From Clostridiales bacterium (GTDB lineage: Bacteria; Bacillota; Clostridia; Oscillospirales; QAMX01), in assembly GCA_012514045.1 (NCBI GenBank), contig JAAZBA010000273.1:1-8777 (forward strand): a stretch of 8,777 nucleotides of DNA, written 5' to 3'. The notes beneath the pieces were generated by a model. The model was not told the DNA's origin and did no database searches. It saw only the letters and a list, made by a program, of their open reading frames with translations. Positions 1-7,715 of this stretch are shown here, piece by piece (position 1 is the first letter of the stretch; each line of letters starts with the position of its first letter). The position numbers and the translations under genes were made by a program.

Positions 1-1400
1 GTGGGTTTGACGAAGGAAGAAAATTTCCCGACAATGTCATTTTTCTTCATGATTACGGCGCCGATTTCGATAATCTCGCTGTCCACCGGGGTTAGTCCAG
101 TGGTCTCTATGTCGAACACCACTATTTCCCCATCCAGAGGCGCATCAAGCTCACCTGTAACAATGGGCACCTCTGCTTTAGTGTTGTTATAGTAACCTTC
201 CACACCATAGATAACCTTGATACCTGACTTCTTTGCCGCCTGCATGGCAAGGGGAAATGATTGTACAACACCATGATCAGTAACCGCGACAGCGGGGTGA
301 CCCCAGGCGGCGGCGCGCTCGATTAGCTTTTCCACCTCTGTTACACCGTCCATAGCAGACATGGTGGTATGCATATGAAGCTCCACACGCTTTTTCTCCG
401 CCATGTCCTGGCGGATAGTCTTCTTTGTCTTGAGAATACTTGCGGGGCGGATAATCATCTCACAGTCGTAGTTGTCGAATACTACCTGACCGGAGATGAT
501 CAGGCTGTCTCCCACATTTATCGCGTCAGCAATAGCCTTACCCTCCACGCCATCCATAGGCTTTGATATACGCACAGAATTTGTATAGTCTGTTATGTCA
601 AAGTTTACGATATATAGATCCCTGCGCCCTATATAGCGGTGATTTACGCTGAATACGTCGCCCTGGACAGTAACGTTTCTTAGATTCAGGTTTAAGTCCT
701 TCATCTCTGTTATACTTTCCTGCATAGGTTTTCCTAAAATAACGGTCTCAGAGGAGGATATAACCCTTGCTTTCCGGCGAGGCTTCTGAGGAGAGCGCTT
801 GCCTTTCTCTTTGTCTTTGGAATTACCCGAAATCGGAGTCTCGGCGGCGCTTTTTTCTATCTGATCTTGTATCAATCTCTCTCTGTCCTCTTCATGCTCT
901 CTTTCAAGCTCCTCACTTGAAATACCGGAGGCAGAAACAAATTCCACTATTGCCTGTATGCCGTATTCCTCAGTCAGTATCTTCTCAATCTTCTTCGCCG
1001 GCTCGGAGAGTAACTCTACACCTCCGTTTACAAGATTAAATTTGATTTTTCTATCTATGTATTCGTATGTGCAGCCAGCAAGAAAGCCTTGAATCGATGG
1101 AAATATGGTTTTTATACGTGAAATCAGCATATCTGCAAGCTCATCGTCAAATTCCTTGCCAATACGCTTTATTTCAAGCTTCATAAGCGAAAGGGAGTAT
1201 GCATTCTTTATTCCCTGCTCTATCTTCTCTATTTCTTCGTCGGGCACGTCACCCTTTAGGACACAGCGAAAACTCATCTGTTTTTTCGTCCTGTCCCCCT
1301 TGATTGTCTCCACCTTGATAAGTGAATATGCCTTCTCAAGCTCCTTCGGTGGCTTATAGTTTCTGCAAATGTGCGCTATAGGTGTTGTAGAGTCCATCAT
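1..1400 (-). CDS. polC: DNA polymerase III PolC-type alpha subunit, N-terminal part (cut by window edge)
   Basis: Replicative DNA polymerase of low-GC Gram-positives, which carries its own 3'-5' proofreading exonuclease. The reading frame is open from 1400 to the window edge and gives 466 codons; the C-terminal two thirds (rest of exonuclease, second half of PHP, polymerase core) lie outside. Seen in order: a poorly conserved N-terminal region (about 1-160); a charged Lys/Arg/Glu-rich linker (about 160-215); an OB-fold region around 240-325 (VTVQGDVFSVNHRY, FDITDYTNS); the PHP domain start at about 338 (VELHMHTTMSAMDG, then AVAVTDHGVVQSF); and the exonuclease I motif VVFDIETTGL with Asp430 and Glu432. 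An exonuclease inserted into PHP is diagnostic of PolC rather than DnaE. The start ATG overlaps the ispG stop in an ATGA arrangement. A second ATG follows at once (1397), and AAAGGA lies 4 bases before the first and 7 before the second, so the true start may be either. Confidence 0.96.
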   Translation of the reverse strand, partial: MMDSTTPIAHICRNYKPPKELEKAYSLIKVETIKGDRTKKQMSFRCVLKGDVPDEEIEKIEQGIKNAYSLSLMKLEIKRIGKEFDDELADMLISRIKTIFPSIQGFLAGCTYEYIDRKIKFNLVNGGVELLSEPAKKIEKILTEEYGIQAIVEFVSASGISSEELEREHEEDRERLIQDQIEKSAAETPISGNSKDKEKGKRSPQKPRRKARVISSSETVILGKPMQESITEMKDLNLNLRNVTVQGDVFSVNHRYIGRRDLYIVNFDITDYTNSVRISKPMDGVEGKAIADAINVGDSLIISGQVVFDNYDCEMIIRPASILKTKKTIRQDMAEKKRVELHMHTTMSAMDGVTEVEKLIERAAAWGHPAVAVTDHGVVQSFPLAMQAAKKSGIKVIYGVEGYYNNTKAEVPIVTGELDAPLDGEIVVFDIETTGLTPVDSEIIEIGAVIMKKNDIVGKFSSFVKP

Positions 1401-2467
1401 TCGTTCCTTTCAGTCAGTATGTTCATTGCCATTTTATATAGTTCCTCAGCCGCTCTCTCCTGGGGCACCTTATACATAGGCTCTCCTTTCATAAACAGCA
1501 GCGCGCTGCCGTCGCCTCCGGCGATGCCTATGTCTGCTCCCTTCGCCTCTCCAGGACCGTTTACCACGCAGCCCATTACCGCCACTTTGAGTTTTCCCTC
1601 AATGCCACGGAGCCTTTCTTCTATCTCATTGGCGATTCTTATCACGTCGATTCTGCAGCGGCCGCAGGTGGGGCAGGCTATCACCTCTATACCATCCATG
1701 ACGCCGCAGGACTTTAATATATCCCTTGCCACACGGATTTCCTCCGTAGGATTGTCAGTTAGAGATATTCTCACTGTGTCTCCTATGCCCATAGCAAGAA
1801 GGCTTCCAACAGCAGCGGCAGACTTAATTGTCGCGCCGTAGGTGGTACCGGCATGGGTTACTCCGAGGTGAATGGGATAGTCACATTTTTCATGTATAAG
1901 CTTATTTGATTTTATCGTATCCGTTACGGTATCAGCCTTTATTGATACACAGATTTCGTTAAAGTCGGCGTTTTCCAGAAGCACCAAATGACGAAGTGCG
2001 CTTTTTACCATCGCTTCCGGCGTAGGAGCCCCGTATTCCGCCAGTAGATCACGTTCCACGCTTCCCGCGTTTACGCCCACTCTTATGGGCACACCGGCTT
2101 GCCTGCAACAGTCTGCAACGGCTTTAACTCTTGAACTGTCACCGATATTTCCCGGATTTATCCTAATTTTTGACGCTCCCGCTGCAACAGATTCAAGAGC
2201 AAGGCGGTAATCAAAGTGTATGTCTGCCACCACGGGTATGGGAGAGTGTTCCACCACAACGCCAAAGGGTACAACTGCAGTCTTGTCGGGAATCGCGATT
2301 CTCACTATATCGCAGCCGGCTTTCGCAAGCTCCATTACTTGGGCAAGGGTGGCTTTCGCGTCATGTGTGTCGGTGTTTGTCATGGACTGAATGCGTACAT
2401 CGGCGGCTCCTCCCAACAAGATGCCGCCGACATTTACCTCTCTCTTAAGTCTGTCTCTTTTGTACAT
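1397..2467 (-). CDS. ispG: 4-hydroxy-3-methylbut-2-en-1-yl diphosphate synthase (HMBPP synthase)
   Basis: Penultimate enzyme of the MEP isoprenoid pathway. It reductively converts MEcPP to HMBPP in the cytosol using a [4Fe-4S] cluster. The 356-residue product has the N-terminal TIM-barrel region (QSMTNTDTHD, PVVADIHFDYRLAL, KIRINPGNIG) and the C-terminal cluster domain. The cluster ligands are visible as Cys265 and Cys268 in CPTCGRC, Cys300 in VMGCVVNGPGEA, and Glu307; their spacing equals that of the E. coli Cys270/Cys273/Cys305/Glu312 set. I chose the ATG at 2467 because AGGAG (2480-2476) stands 8 bases before it and the protein then begins MYKRDRLKREVNVGG, as is usual for the family. An upstream in-frame ATG at 2488 would add seven residues (MSIGEHS) but has only a distant GAGG. 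The gene is 30 bases after rseP and overlaps polC, which suggests translational coupling. Confidence 0.97.
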   Translation of the reverse strand: MYKRDRLKREVNVGGILLGGAADVRIQSMTNTDTHDAKATLAQVMELAKAGCDIVRIAIPDKTAVVPFGVVVEHSPIPVVADIHFDYRLALESVAAGASKIRINPGNIGDSSRVKAVADCCRQAGVPIRVGVNAGSVERDLLAEYGAPTPEAMVKSALRHLVLLENADFNEICVSIKADTVTDTIKSNKLIHEKCDYPIHLGVTHAGTTYGATIKSAAAVGSLLAMGIGDTVRISLTDNPTEEIRVARDILKSCGVMDGIEVIACPTCGRCRIDVIRIANEIEERLRGIEGKLKVAVMGCVVNGPGEAKGADIGIAGGDGSALLFMKGEPMYKVPQERAAEELYKMAMNILTERNE

Positions 2468-2497
2468 ACTGTGTTCTCCTATCGACATAAGTGCTGT

Positions 2498-3535
2498 CTA
2501 CCTCACAAGCTTCCAGATGTCATTGAAAGTTACCAGTACCATTAATCCCAGAAGAGCAAGGAGAACAATCACGTGGATTATACCTTCAATTCTCTTATTG
2601 GTTTTTTTGCCGGTTATAATCTCAAACAGAATGAAAACTATTCTTCCTCCGTCGAGCGCCGGAATTGGCAGCATATTCATTACTGCAAGGTTAATGGCAA
2701 TAAGCGCTGACAGGTACCAGAAGGTTGTCATGGACTTCTTTGCCGTGTCACTGAGTACGGCAGTTATGCCCACAGGACCGGACATTTCGTCAAGTGACAC
2801 ACGTCCCGATATCATGTCTCCCAATCCCATATACACAAGCCTTACAAAGTTCAGAGAGGTTTTAAGGGACTGGGAAATTTTGCTCCCCAAGGTAGCGTCC
2901 TTTGCTGACAACATGAAACCATATAAGTATGTGCTTTGTCCGTCTTCGATATACTCTTTAAGCTCGATTTTTACGTCATCAAGCTTTATTCTCTTTCCGT
3001 CACGTTTTACCTCAACGTCATAGTAGGGGGCGTTTTTTCCCCTTTCAAAGCCGATTGTGATGTCGCCTGGTTGATATACTTTATATCCGTCTACCTTTAG
3101 GATTATGTCACCTTCACGAAGACCACTTTCGCCTCCTCCGGTGAAGTGTTCAAGGAATGAGTCTATCTGCGGCGTTACAAACGCCTTTGCGGGCATGTAG
3201 AGACACAGAATTATCATGAGTCCCAAAACGAAATTCATAGCCACACCCGCCACGCATATAATAATTCTCTTCCAACCGGCGGCATTGTTGAAGGCTCTCT
3301 CGTCGTCAGAGTCTTCATCCTCACCCTCCATGGCGCATTGACCTCCGAAGGGAAGAGCGCGTATAGCGAAGTCCGTCTCGCCTATTCTCTTTTTAAACAG
3401 CACCGGTCCCAGTCCTATGGCAAACTCCAGAACCTTAACACCGCAAAGCTTTGCGGCTATCATATGTCCCGCTTCATGCACGATAATAAGAAGCGCGAAA
3501 ATCAGTATTGCCAGTATGATCGTTATATCAAACAC
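2498..3535 (-). CDS. rseP: RIP metalloprotease, site-2 protease (RseP/RasP/YluC family)
   Basis: Membrane-embedded zinc protease. Gram-positive relatives cleave anti-sigma factors, remnant signal peptides and cell-division proteins within the membrane. The 345-residue product has the family layout: a first membrane segment carrying HEAGH (His20, Glu21, His24), a GGQCAMEGEDEDSDD stretch (about 64-78), a second membrane segment (about 91-113), a single PDZ domain (about 125-195, with GLREGDIILKVDGYKV), and C-terminal segments with NMLPIPALDGGR, where Asp295 is the third zinc ligand. Only one PDZ is seen, as is usual in Firmicutes. The start is uncertain. GTG at 3535 is the only canonical start between an in-frame TAA (3550-3548) and the first membrane segment, but it overlaps the last G of the GGAGG Shine-Dalgarno. 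An ATA codon at 3526 sits at the ideal 8-base distance and would give MTIILAILIF, closer to relatives. With GTG the gene overlaps dxr by 8 bases. Confidence 0.95.
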   Translation of the reverse strand: MFDITIILAILIFALLIIVHEAGHMIAAKLCGVKVLEFAIGLGPVLFKKRIGETDFAIRALPFGGQCAMEGEDEDSDDERAFNNAAGWKRIIICVAGVAMNFVLGLMIILCLYMPAKAFVTPQIDSFLEHFTGGGESGLREGDIILKVDGYKVYQPGDITIGFERGKNAPYYDVEVKRDGKRIKLDDVKIELKEYIEDGQSTYLYGFMLSAKDATLGSKISQSLKTSLNFVRLVYMGLGDMISGRVSLDEMSGPVGITAVLSDTAKKSMTTFWYLSALIAINLAVMNMLPIPALDGGRIVFILFEIITGKKTNKRIEGIIHVIVLLALLGLMVLVTFNDIWKLVR

Positions 3536-4688
3536 CTCCGTGGCGGCTTAAAACCTCAATTGCTGCCTCTCTTGACTCTCTGTCACAAGACAGCGCATCT
3601 TCAAGGCTGTTTATCGGGTAAATATCCGTTTTTTCAAGCACTCTTTCCACTGTATCACCTATCATTCCAAAGGAGATTTCGTCCCGTAGGAAACACTCCA
3701 CCGCTGCCTCGTTAGCGCCGTTGAGGGCGGTGCACATACTGCCTCCCCACTTTGCTACCTCCTTGGCAAGCTTCAGGCTCTTGAAGGTGTCGTAATCGGG
3801 CTTCGCAAAGGTAAGGCTTCCTCTTGCGGCAAGGTCAAGTGCCGGTATAATGTATTCCGCTCGCTCGGGGTAGGTGAATGCGTACTGAATCGGGAGCCTC
3901 ATGTCCGGCGTGCCCAGTTGTGCTATGACGGAATTGTCCCTAAGCTCCACCATAGAGTGTATGACGCTTTCTCTGTGGATAAGTATGTCTATCATGTCGG
4001 GACTTACATCAAACAGCCGCATAGCTTCAATAAACTCAAGCCCCTTATTCATGAGAGTGGCGCAGTCCACTGTTATCTTCTCACCCATTTCCCATGTGGG
4101 ATGTTTCAAAGCATCAGCGGAAGTCATGCCGTAAACTTCCTCATATGTCTTGCCAAAGAAGGGACCTCCTGAGGCTGTGAGAATAATCTTCTTGAGTTCA
4201 TCCCGTCTCCCCTCAATACACTGGAAGACGGCGGAATGCTCGCTGTCAACGGGAAGTATCTTTACTCCCCTCTCCCGAGCCTTTTTCATCACCAGATCGC
4301 CTGCACACACAAGCGTTTCCTTGTTGGCAAGGGCGATATCAGAGCCCGCTTCAATTGCCGCCAATGTGGGGCGAAGTCCCCGCATGCCTACCATGGCGGT
4401 GAGCACAATTCCGCCGGGAGCAAAGGAAGCTGCTTCAATTACGCCCTCGTCTCCGGATACAATACGGATATCATAGCCCTTGAGCAATTCTCTAAGACCG
4501 TCAGTAGCGTTTTTATCATGCACCGCGGCAAGCTTTGGCTGCAGCGCTTTGCATTGCTTGCAAAACAGCTCAAGGCTTTTTCCACCGCAGGCGAGTGCAG
4601 TGACCTCGAGCTGCATTTTGATTGCCGTATCAACCGCCTGACGTCCGACAGAGCCGGTGGATCCCAGCAGTACATATTTTCTTCTCAT
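3528..4688 (-). CDS. dxr: 1-deoxy-D-xylulose 5-phosphate reductoisomerase
   Basis: First committed step of the MEP pathway: NADPH-dependent rearrangement and reduction of DXP to 2-C-methyl-D-erythritol 4-phosphate; the enzyme class targeted by fosmidomycin. The 386-residue product is of usual length. Seen: the Rossmann NADPH motif GSTGSVGRQ (9-17); ALANKETLVCAG (119-130); the metal-binding region PVDSEHSAVFQ with Asp148, Ser149 and Glu150; TASGGPFFG (171-179) in the substrate and flexible-loop region; HPTWEMGEKITVD; NKGLEFIEA (214-222), whose Glu218 corresponds to the second metal-binding acid; and the C-terminal NGANEAAVECFL. The ATG at 4688 starts at the family-typical position, with GSTG within ten residues. 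Its Shine-Dalgarno is weak (AAAGA). The cdsA stop lies only five bases upstream, so translational coupling is likely. The 3' end overlaps rseP if rseP uses GTG. Confidence 0.97.
   Translation of the reverse strand: MRRKYVLLGSTGSVGRQAVDTAIKMQLEVTALACGGKSLELFCKQCKALQPKLAAVHDKNATDGLRELLKGYDIRIVSGDEGVIEAASFAPGGIVLTAMVGMRGLRPTLAAIEAGSDIALANKETLVCAGDLVMKKARERGVKILPVDSEHSAVFQCIEGRRDELKKIILTASGGPFFGKTYEEVYGMTSADALKHPTWEMGEKITVDCATLMNKGLEFIEAMRLFDVSPDMIDILIHRESVIHSMVELRDNSVIAQLGTPDMRLPIQYAFTYPERAEYIIPALDLAARGSLTFAKPDYDTFKSLKLAKEVAKWGGSMCTALNGANEAAVECFLRDEISFGMIGDTVERVLEKTDIYPINSLEDALSCDRESREAAIEVLSRHGGV
3535..3539 (-). promoter_or_regulatory. Shine-Dalgarno GGAGG for rseP, at an abnormal distance from the only canonical start
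   Basis: GGAGG lies in the last codons of dxr. It abuts and overlaps the GTG at 3535, leaving no spacer, but is 8 bases from the in-frame ATA at 3526-3524. This is the one ribosome binding site in the cluster whose position argues against the obvious start codon. Confidence 0.6.
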
Positions 4689-4693
4689 AGTCT

Positions 4694-5506
4694 TTATAAC
4701 AGTTCCATAGCAATTTTGAGCATGAGCTCCACAGCCGGAGCCGTAAACAAAACACTGTCGAAGCGATCGAGAATGCCTCCGTGACCGGGCATTATTGTTC
4801 CGTAGTCTTTTATACCGAACTCACGCTTTATAAATGACAGGCTCAGGTCGCCGAACTGAGCTATCACAGAGCAGAATAGACCAATTGCTCCGAGAAGCCA
4901 CATGCTTAATCCCGCGTTCCAGATTCGGTTTACGATAGCGCCATAGATGAGTATAAATACTATACAGCTCACAAGCCCTCCAACGCAGCCTTCAATTGTC
5001 TTTTTTGGGCTTATGCTCGGAGCAAACTTGTGCTTCCCAAAGAAGTAGCCCGTAAAGTATGCTCCCGTGTCGGTCATCCATGCCGTCAAAAATGGCAGCA
5101 ATACAAAGAAAATACCGCCCTCCATAGAGCGTATACGCAGGATTGCTGTAAACATAACAGACAGGAATGCTGCGGCAAAGAAGCAACCAGTAATCTGGGC
5201 AAATCCTACGCTCTTTCTGTCGCTCATAGCAACGGCAAACAGCACCACAGCAAATACGAACATGTACATAAGAGCAAAGTTCACGTTTCCTCCAAAGTAT
5301 ACCCAGGGCACGATCAAGACTCCAAACAGCTCTGTTAAAATAAGGAGAGTTCTATTCTTTACTATTCCCGTGGAGATAAGCAGCTCGTATATAGCCAGCA
5401 TAACAATCACCGCCAGCAGGATCGGCAGCACCCAAGGGGGTGAAAAATACAGCGCAAATATAAGAATCGGCAGCGCGATAAAGCTTACCACCGTGCGCAA
5501 AAGCAT
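4694..5506 (-). CDS. cdsA: Phosphatidate cytidylyltransferase (CDP-diacylglycerol synthase)
   Basis: Integral membrane enzyme making CDP-diacylglycerol from phosphatidic acid and CTP, the branch point for bacterial phospholipids. The 270-residue product is highly hydrophobic with about seven to eight predicted membrane stretches from residue 4 onward. The family signature is complete near the C terminus: SFIKREFGIKDYGTI (224-238) followed by MPGHGGILDRFDS (239-251), with the acidic metal-binding residues in KD and DRFD. An earlier conserved stretch, TAWMTDTGAYFTGYFFGKHK, precedes SPKKTIEG. The ATG at 5506 follows the uppS TAA with no gap, and GGAGGG stands six bases upstream inside the end of uppS. 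Pairing with uppS is the standard Gram-positive arrangement. Confidence 0.97.
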   Translation of the reverse strand: MLLRTVVSFIALPILIFALYFSPPWVLPILLAVIVMLAIYELLISTGIVKNRTLLILTELFGVLIVPWVYFGGNVNFALMYMFVFAVVLFAVAMSDRKSVGFAQITGCFFAAAFLSVMFTAILRIRSMEGGIFFVLLPFLTAWMTDTGAYFTGYFFGKHKFAPSISPKKTIEGCVGGLVSCIVFILIYGAIVNRIWNAGLSMWLLGAIGLFCSVIAQFGDLSLSFIKREFGIKDYGTIMPGHGGILDRFDSVLFTAPAVELMLKIAMELL

Positions 5507-6253
5507 TTAAATCCCTCCATAACGGCGATTTCTTTTCTGATAGCTGAGAATCGCCCGGTTAATCTCTTTTTCGTCAAAATCCGGCCACAACATGTCAGTA
5601 AAATAGAATTCAGCGTAGGCAGACTGCCACAGCAGGAAGTTTGATATCCGCAGCTCTCCGCTGGGACGTATGATAAGGTCAGGATCCGGTATTCCCGCAG
5701 TGTAAAGTTCCTCCGATAATAAACTGACGTCGATGTCCTCTGGCTTTATCTCACCCAACACAGCCTTTTCAGCAAGAATTCGGGCAGCGTTTACAATTTC
5801 CGCCCTTCCTCCGTAGTTTATACACACGTTGACCTTCAGACCGCTCGTCTGAAGGGACAGTTCATCGGTTCTCTTTATTATCTCCCTCAACTCCGGAGAT
5901 AACGCGCTCTGATCTCCCAGAATTTTCAGGGAAATATTATCCCTTACCATCTTTTCGCAGGCTTCAAGAAAGTATTCCTTCAAAAGACGCATAATGGCGT
6001 CAACCTCCTCCACTGGTCTTGACCAGTTTTCAGTGGAGAAGGCATAGACAGTTAGATGCTTTAAACCGATATTGTTGAGATATGTGGCAACACGGCGGAA
6101 AGTCTCGCTTCCCTCACGATGCCCTACCGTACGGGGCAGACCTCTGGAAGTAGCCCATCTTCCGTTGCCATCCATTATGATTGCGATGTGCGAGGGCAGA
6201 TGAGCTAAGTCTACATCCACCCCCGCAACATTCTTTTTCCTGAATAAATGCAA
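5507..6253 (-). CDS. uppS: Isoprenyl transferase / undecaprenyl diphosphate synthase
   Basis: Cytosolic cis-prenyltransferase that condenses farnesyl diphosphate with isopentenyl diphosphate units to build the C55 lipid carrier for peptidoglycan and other envelope polymers. The 248-residue product shows all family blocks: IAIIMDGNGRWA with catalytic Asp28; GHREGSETFRRV (44-55); LTVYAFSTENWSRP (67-80); INYGGRAEI; and DLIIRPSGELRISNFLLWQ (192-210) followed by AYAEFYFTDMLWPDF. The start is TTG at 6253, with GGGGGA seven bases upstream; the N-terminal extension MHLFRKKNVAGVDVDLAHLP before the catalytic block is of normal length. It is 24 bases after frr. It consumes isoprenoids made by the pathway to which dxr and ispG in the same cluster belong. 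Chain length (C55) is assigned by family and context, not from the sequence directly. Confidence 0.96.
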   Translation of the reverse strand: MHLFRKKNVAGVDVDLAHLPSHIAIIMDGNGRWATSRGLPRTVGHREGSETFRRVATYLNNIGLKHLTVYAFSTENWSRPVEEVDAIMRLLKEYFLEACEKMVRDNISLKILGDQSALSPELREIIKRTDELSLQTSGLKVNVCINYGGRAEIVNAARILAEKAVLGEIKPEDIDVSLLSEELYTAGIPDPDLIIRPSGELRISNFLLWQSAYAEFYFTDMLWPDFDEKEINRAILSYQKRNRRYGGI

Positions 6254-6277
6254 TCCGGTATCCCCCGATTGTAGAAT

Positions 6278-6832
6278 TTAGACTTCGCTGAGCTCCTTTT
6301 CTTTCTTCTGACAAATGATATCTATTTCCTCGATATACTTGTCGGTAAACTCCTGTACGTCCTTTTCGGCAATGATCAGATCGTCCTCTGTCATGAGGGA
6401 ATTTTTCTTCTGGTTTCTGAAGTTATCAATAGCTTCACGTCTTACATTTCTTATTGCTACCTTGCCATCTTCGCCGATCTTGTAGACCTTCTTGATGAGC
6501 TCTTTTCTTCTCTCCTCAGTAAGAGGCGGGAATACAAGCCTGATTATCTTGCCGTCGTTTGTGGGGTTAATTCCTATGTCAGATACGAGAATAGCTTTCT
6601 CTACAGCCTTAAGTATACTGCTGTCCCAGGGCTGTATGATAAGCATACGGGGCTCGGGAGAGGATATGCTGGCAACCTGTCCTATGGGTGTCTGTGTGCC
6701 ATAGTATTCCACGGTTATCCTGTCAAGCACGGCGGGATTGGCTCTTCCGGCTCTGATTGTCGCAAACTCCTGGCCGATAACCTCTATGGTTTTCTGCATT
6801 TTGTTTTCATACTCTTTGTATTCGCTCTTCAT
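6278..6832 (-). CDS. frr: Ribosome recycling factor
   Basis: Cytosolic protein that, with EF-G, splits post-termination ribosomes. The 184-residue product matches the E. coli length of 185. The N-terminal helix leads into IRAGRANPAVLDRI (26-39), then the small domain with YYGTQTPIGQVASISSPEPR and IQPWD (66-70), GINPTNDGKIIRLVFPPLT (86-104), and the returning helix with the conserved AIRNVRREA (126-134). The last helix carries the usual charged tail ending KEKELSEV. The ATG at 6832 is preceded by GGAAGGGAAG, an extended Shine-Dalgarno. The 35-base gap from pyrH contains no convincing terminator or promoter, so cotranscription with pyrH is likely. Confidence 0.97.
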   Translation of the reverse strand: MKSEYKEYENKMQKTIEVIGQEFATIRAGRANPAVLDRITVEYYGTQTPIGQVASISSPEPRMLIIQPWDSSILKAVEKAILVSDIGINPTNDGKIIRLVFPPLTEERRKELIKKVYKIGEDGKVAIRNVRREAIDNFRNQKKNSLMTEDDLIIAEKDVQEFTDKYIEEIDIICQKKEKELSEV

Positions 6833-6867
6833 TTTACTTCCCTTCCTTTTTTATTTATTCTTCGTAT

Positions 6868-7590
6868 TCAGCGGCTGCTTACTACGAGAGTTCCTACCTT
6901 TTCACCTTTTATTGCTTCTAATATGGTCTCCGGTGTTTTTACACCAAATACCAACATTGGCATATTGTTGTCGTTTGCCATGCTTGCAGCGGTGCTGTCC
7001 ATAACGCCAAGATGCTTCTCAAGGATTTCATCAAATGTTATTCTATCGTACCGTTTCGCCTCCGGGTTCTTTGCCGGGTCTGAATCATACACACCGTCGA
7101 TGTTCTTTGCGAACAAAATTATCTCAGCGTTTATCTCAACCGCTCTTAGAACAGCGGCGGTGTCGGTAGACATGTATGGGCTGCCTGTTCCACATCCGAA
7201 GACAACTACTCTGCCTTTGTTCAGATGGCTTATAGCCTTAAGTCTTATGTAGGGCTCAGCAAAAGCGCTCATCTCAATGGCGGTCTGCACCCTTACATCC
7301 AGATCATGCTGCTCAAGGACATCTGCTAAAGCCAACGCATTTATCGCCGTGCCCAGCATGCCCATATGGTCGGATCTGGCTCTGTCGATTTTTCCCGCGC
7401 CGTCCTTAACGCCTCGCCATATATTGCCGCCGCCTACTACGATTCCCACCTGGACTCCGATGTCAACACACTTCTTTATGACACCGGAGAGCCTTGACAG
7501 TACTTCGAAATCGAGTCCGCTACCTTTTCCTCCAGCCAGCGCCTCACCGCTTATTTTAATTAAGACTCTCTTATATTTTGCAGTGCTCAA
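6868..7590 (-). CDS. pyrH: UMP kinase (uridylate kinase)
   Basis: Phosphorylates UMP to UDP with ATP, feeding UTP and CTP synthesis; in bacteria a hexamer of the amino-acid-kinase fold, allosterically regulated (UTP inhibits, GTP often activates). The 240-residue product has KISGEALAG (12-20), VVGGGNIWRG (51-60), the UMP-site stretch DRARSDHMGMLGTAINALAL (69-88), GTGSPYMSTDTAA (134-146), and the ATP-site region AKNIDGVYDSDP (161-172). The start is TTG at 7590, with AAGGGGG about ten bases upstream; no ATG occurs nearby in frame and the family N terminus fits. It is the first gene of the minus-strand cluster. In many Firmicutes rpsB and tsf come directly before pyrH; here a divergent accessory operon lies there instead. 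Confidence 0.97.
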   Translation of the reverse strand: MSTAKYKRVLIKISGEALAGGKGSGLDFEVLSRLSGVIKKCVDIGVQVGIVVGGGNIWRGVKDGAGKIDRARSDHMGMLGTAINALALADVLEQHDLDVRVQTAIEMSAFAEPYIRLKAISHLNKGRVVVFGCGTGSPYMSTDTAAVLRAVEINAEIILFAKNIDGVYDSDPAKNPEAKRYDRITFDEILEKHLGVMDSTAASMANDNNMPMLVFGVKTPETILEAIKGEKVGTLVVSSR

Positions 7591-7613
7591 TATAATAGGC
7601 CCCCTTCAACCAT
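7587..7613 (-). other. Possible 8-codon leader ORF overlapping the pyrH start
   Basis: An ATG at 7613 opens a tiny frame encoding MVEGGLLY, whose TGA overlaps the pyrH TTG start as TTGA. It spans the pyrH ribosome binding site. Only a weak purine stretch (TAAGAG) precedes it, at an untested distance, and so short a frame can arise by chance. It could couple or attenuate pyrH translation, but there is no direct support. Confidence 0.15.
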
Positions 7614-7632
7614 GTTTTTTCTCTTACTATCT

Positions 7633-7661
7633 ATTATAATATAAATCTTCCCTTTTGCACA
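7633..7661 (-). promoter_or_regulatory. Candidate sigma-A promoter for the pyrH-polC operon
   Basis: On the minus strand a perfect TATAAT lies at 7638-7633. A weak -35 (TGTGCA, three of six matches) lies 17 bases upstream at 7661-7656. An AT-rich stretch further upstream (about 7665-7690, with A and T tracts) could act as an UP element and offset the weak -35. Transcription would start near 7626, giving a leader of about 35 bases before pyrH. Confidence 0.5.
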
Positions 7662-7715
7662 GTGGTTTTGCTAAAAAAGTTTTGTTAAATTTTAGATATT
7701 AATTCCTTATTCTCC

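Noticed and set aside
1371..1841. A 156-codon plus-strand open frame over the ispG 3' end
   Set aside because: Antisense to the iron-sulfur domain of ispG, which has all cluster ligands; composition is typical of a shadow frame.
2391..3023. A 210-codon plus-strand open frame across ispG and rseP
   Set aside because: It lies antisense to two well-conserved genes, has no recognisable domain, and its Ser/Pro/Ile-rich composition is what the reverse of such genes gives.
4236..4784. A 182-codon plus-strand open frame across dxr and cdsA
   Set aside because: Antisense to dxr, whose catalytic motifs are intact in the other strand; no family features or convincing ribosome binding site.
7669..7712. 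AT-rich stretch considered as an intrinsic terminator
   Set aside because: No GC-rich stem precedes the T or A tracts, and the flanking genes diverge, so no transcript should end here. It is more likely UP-element sequence for the two promoters.
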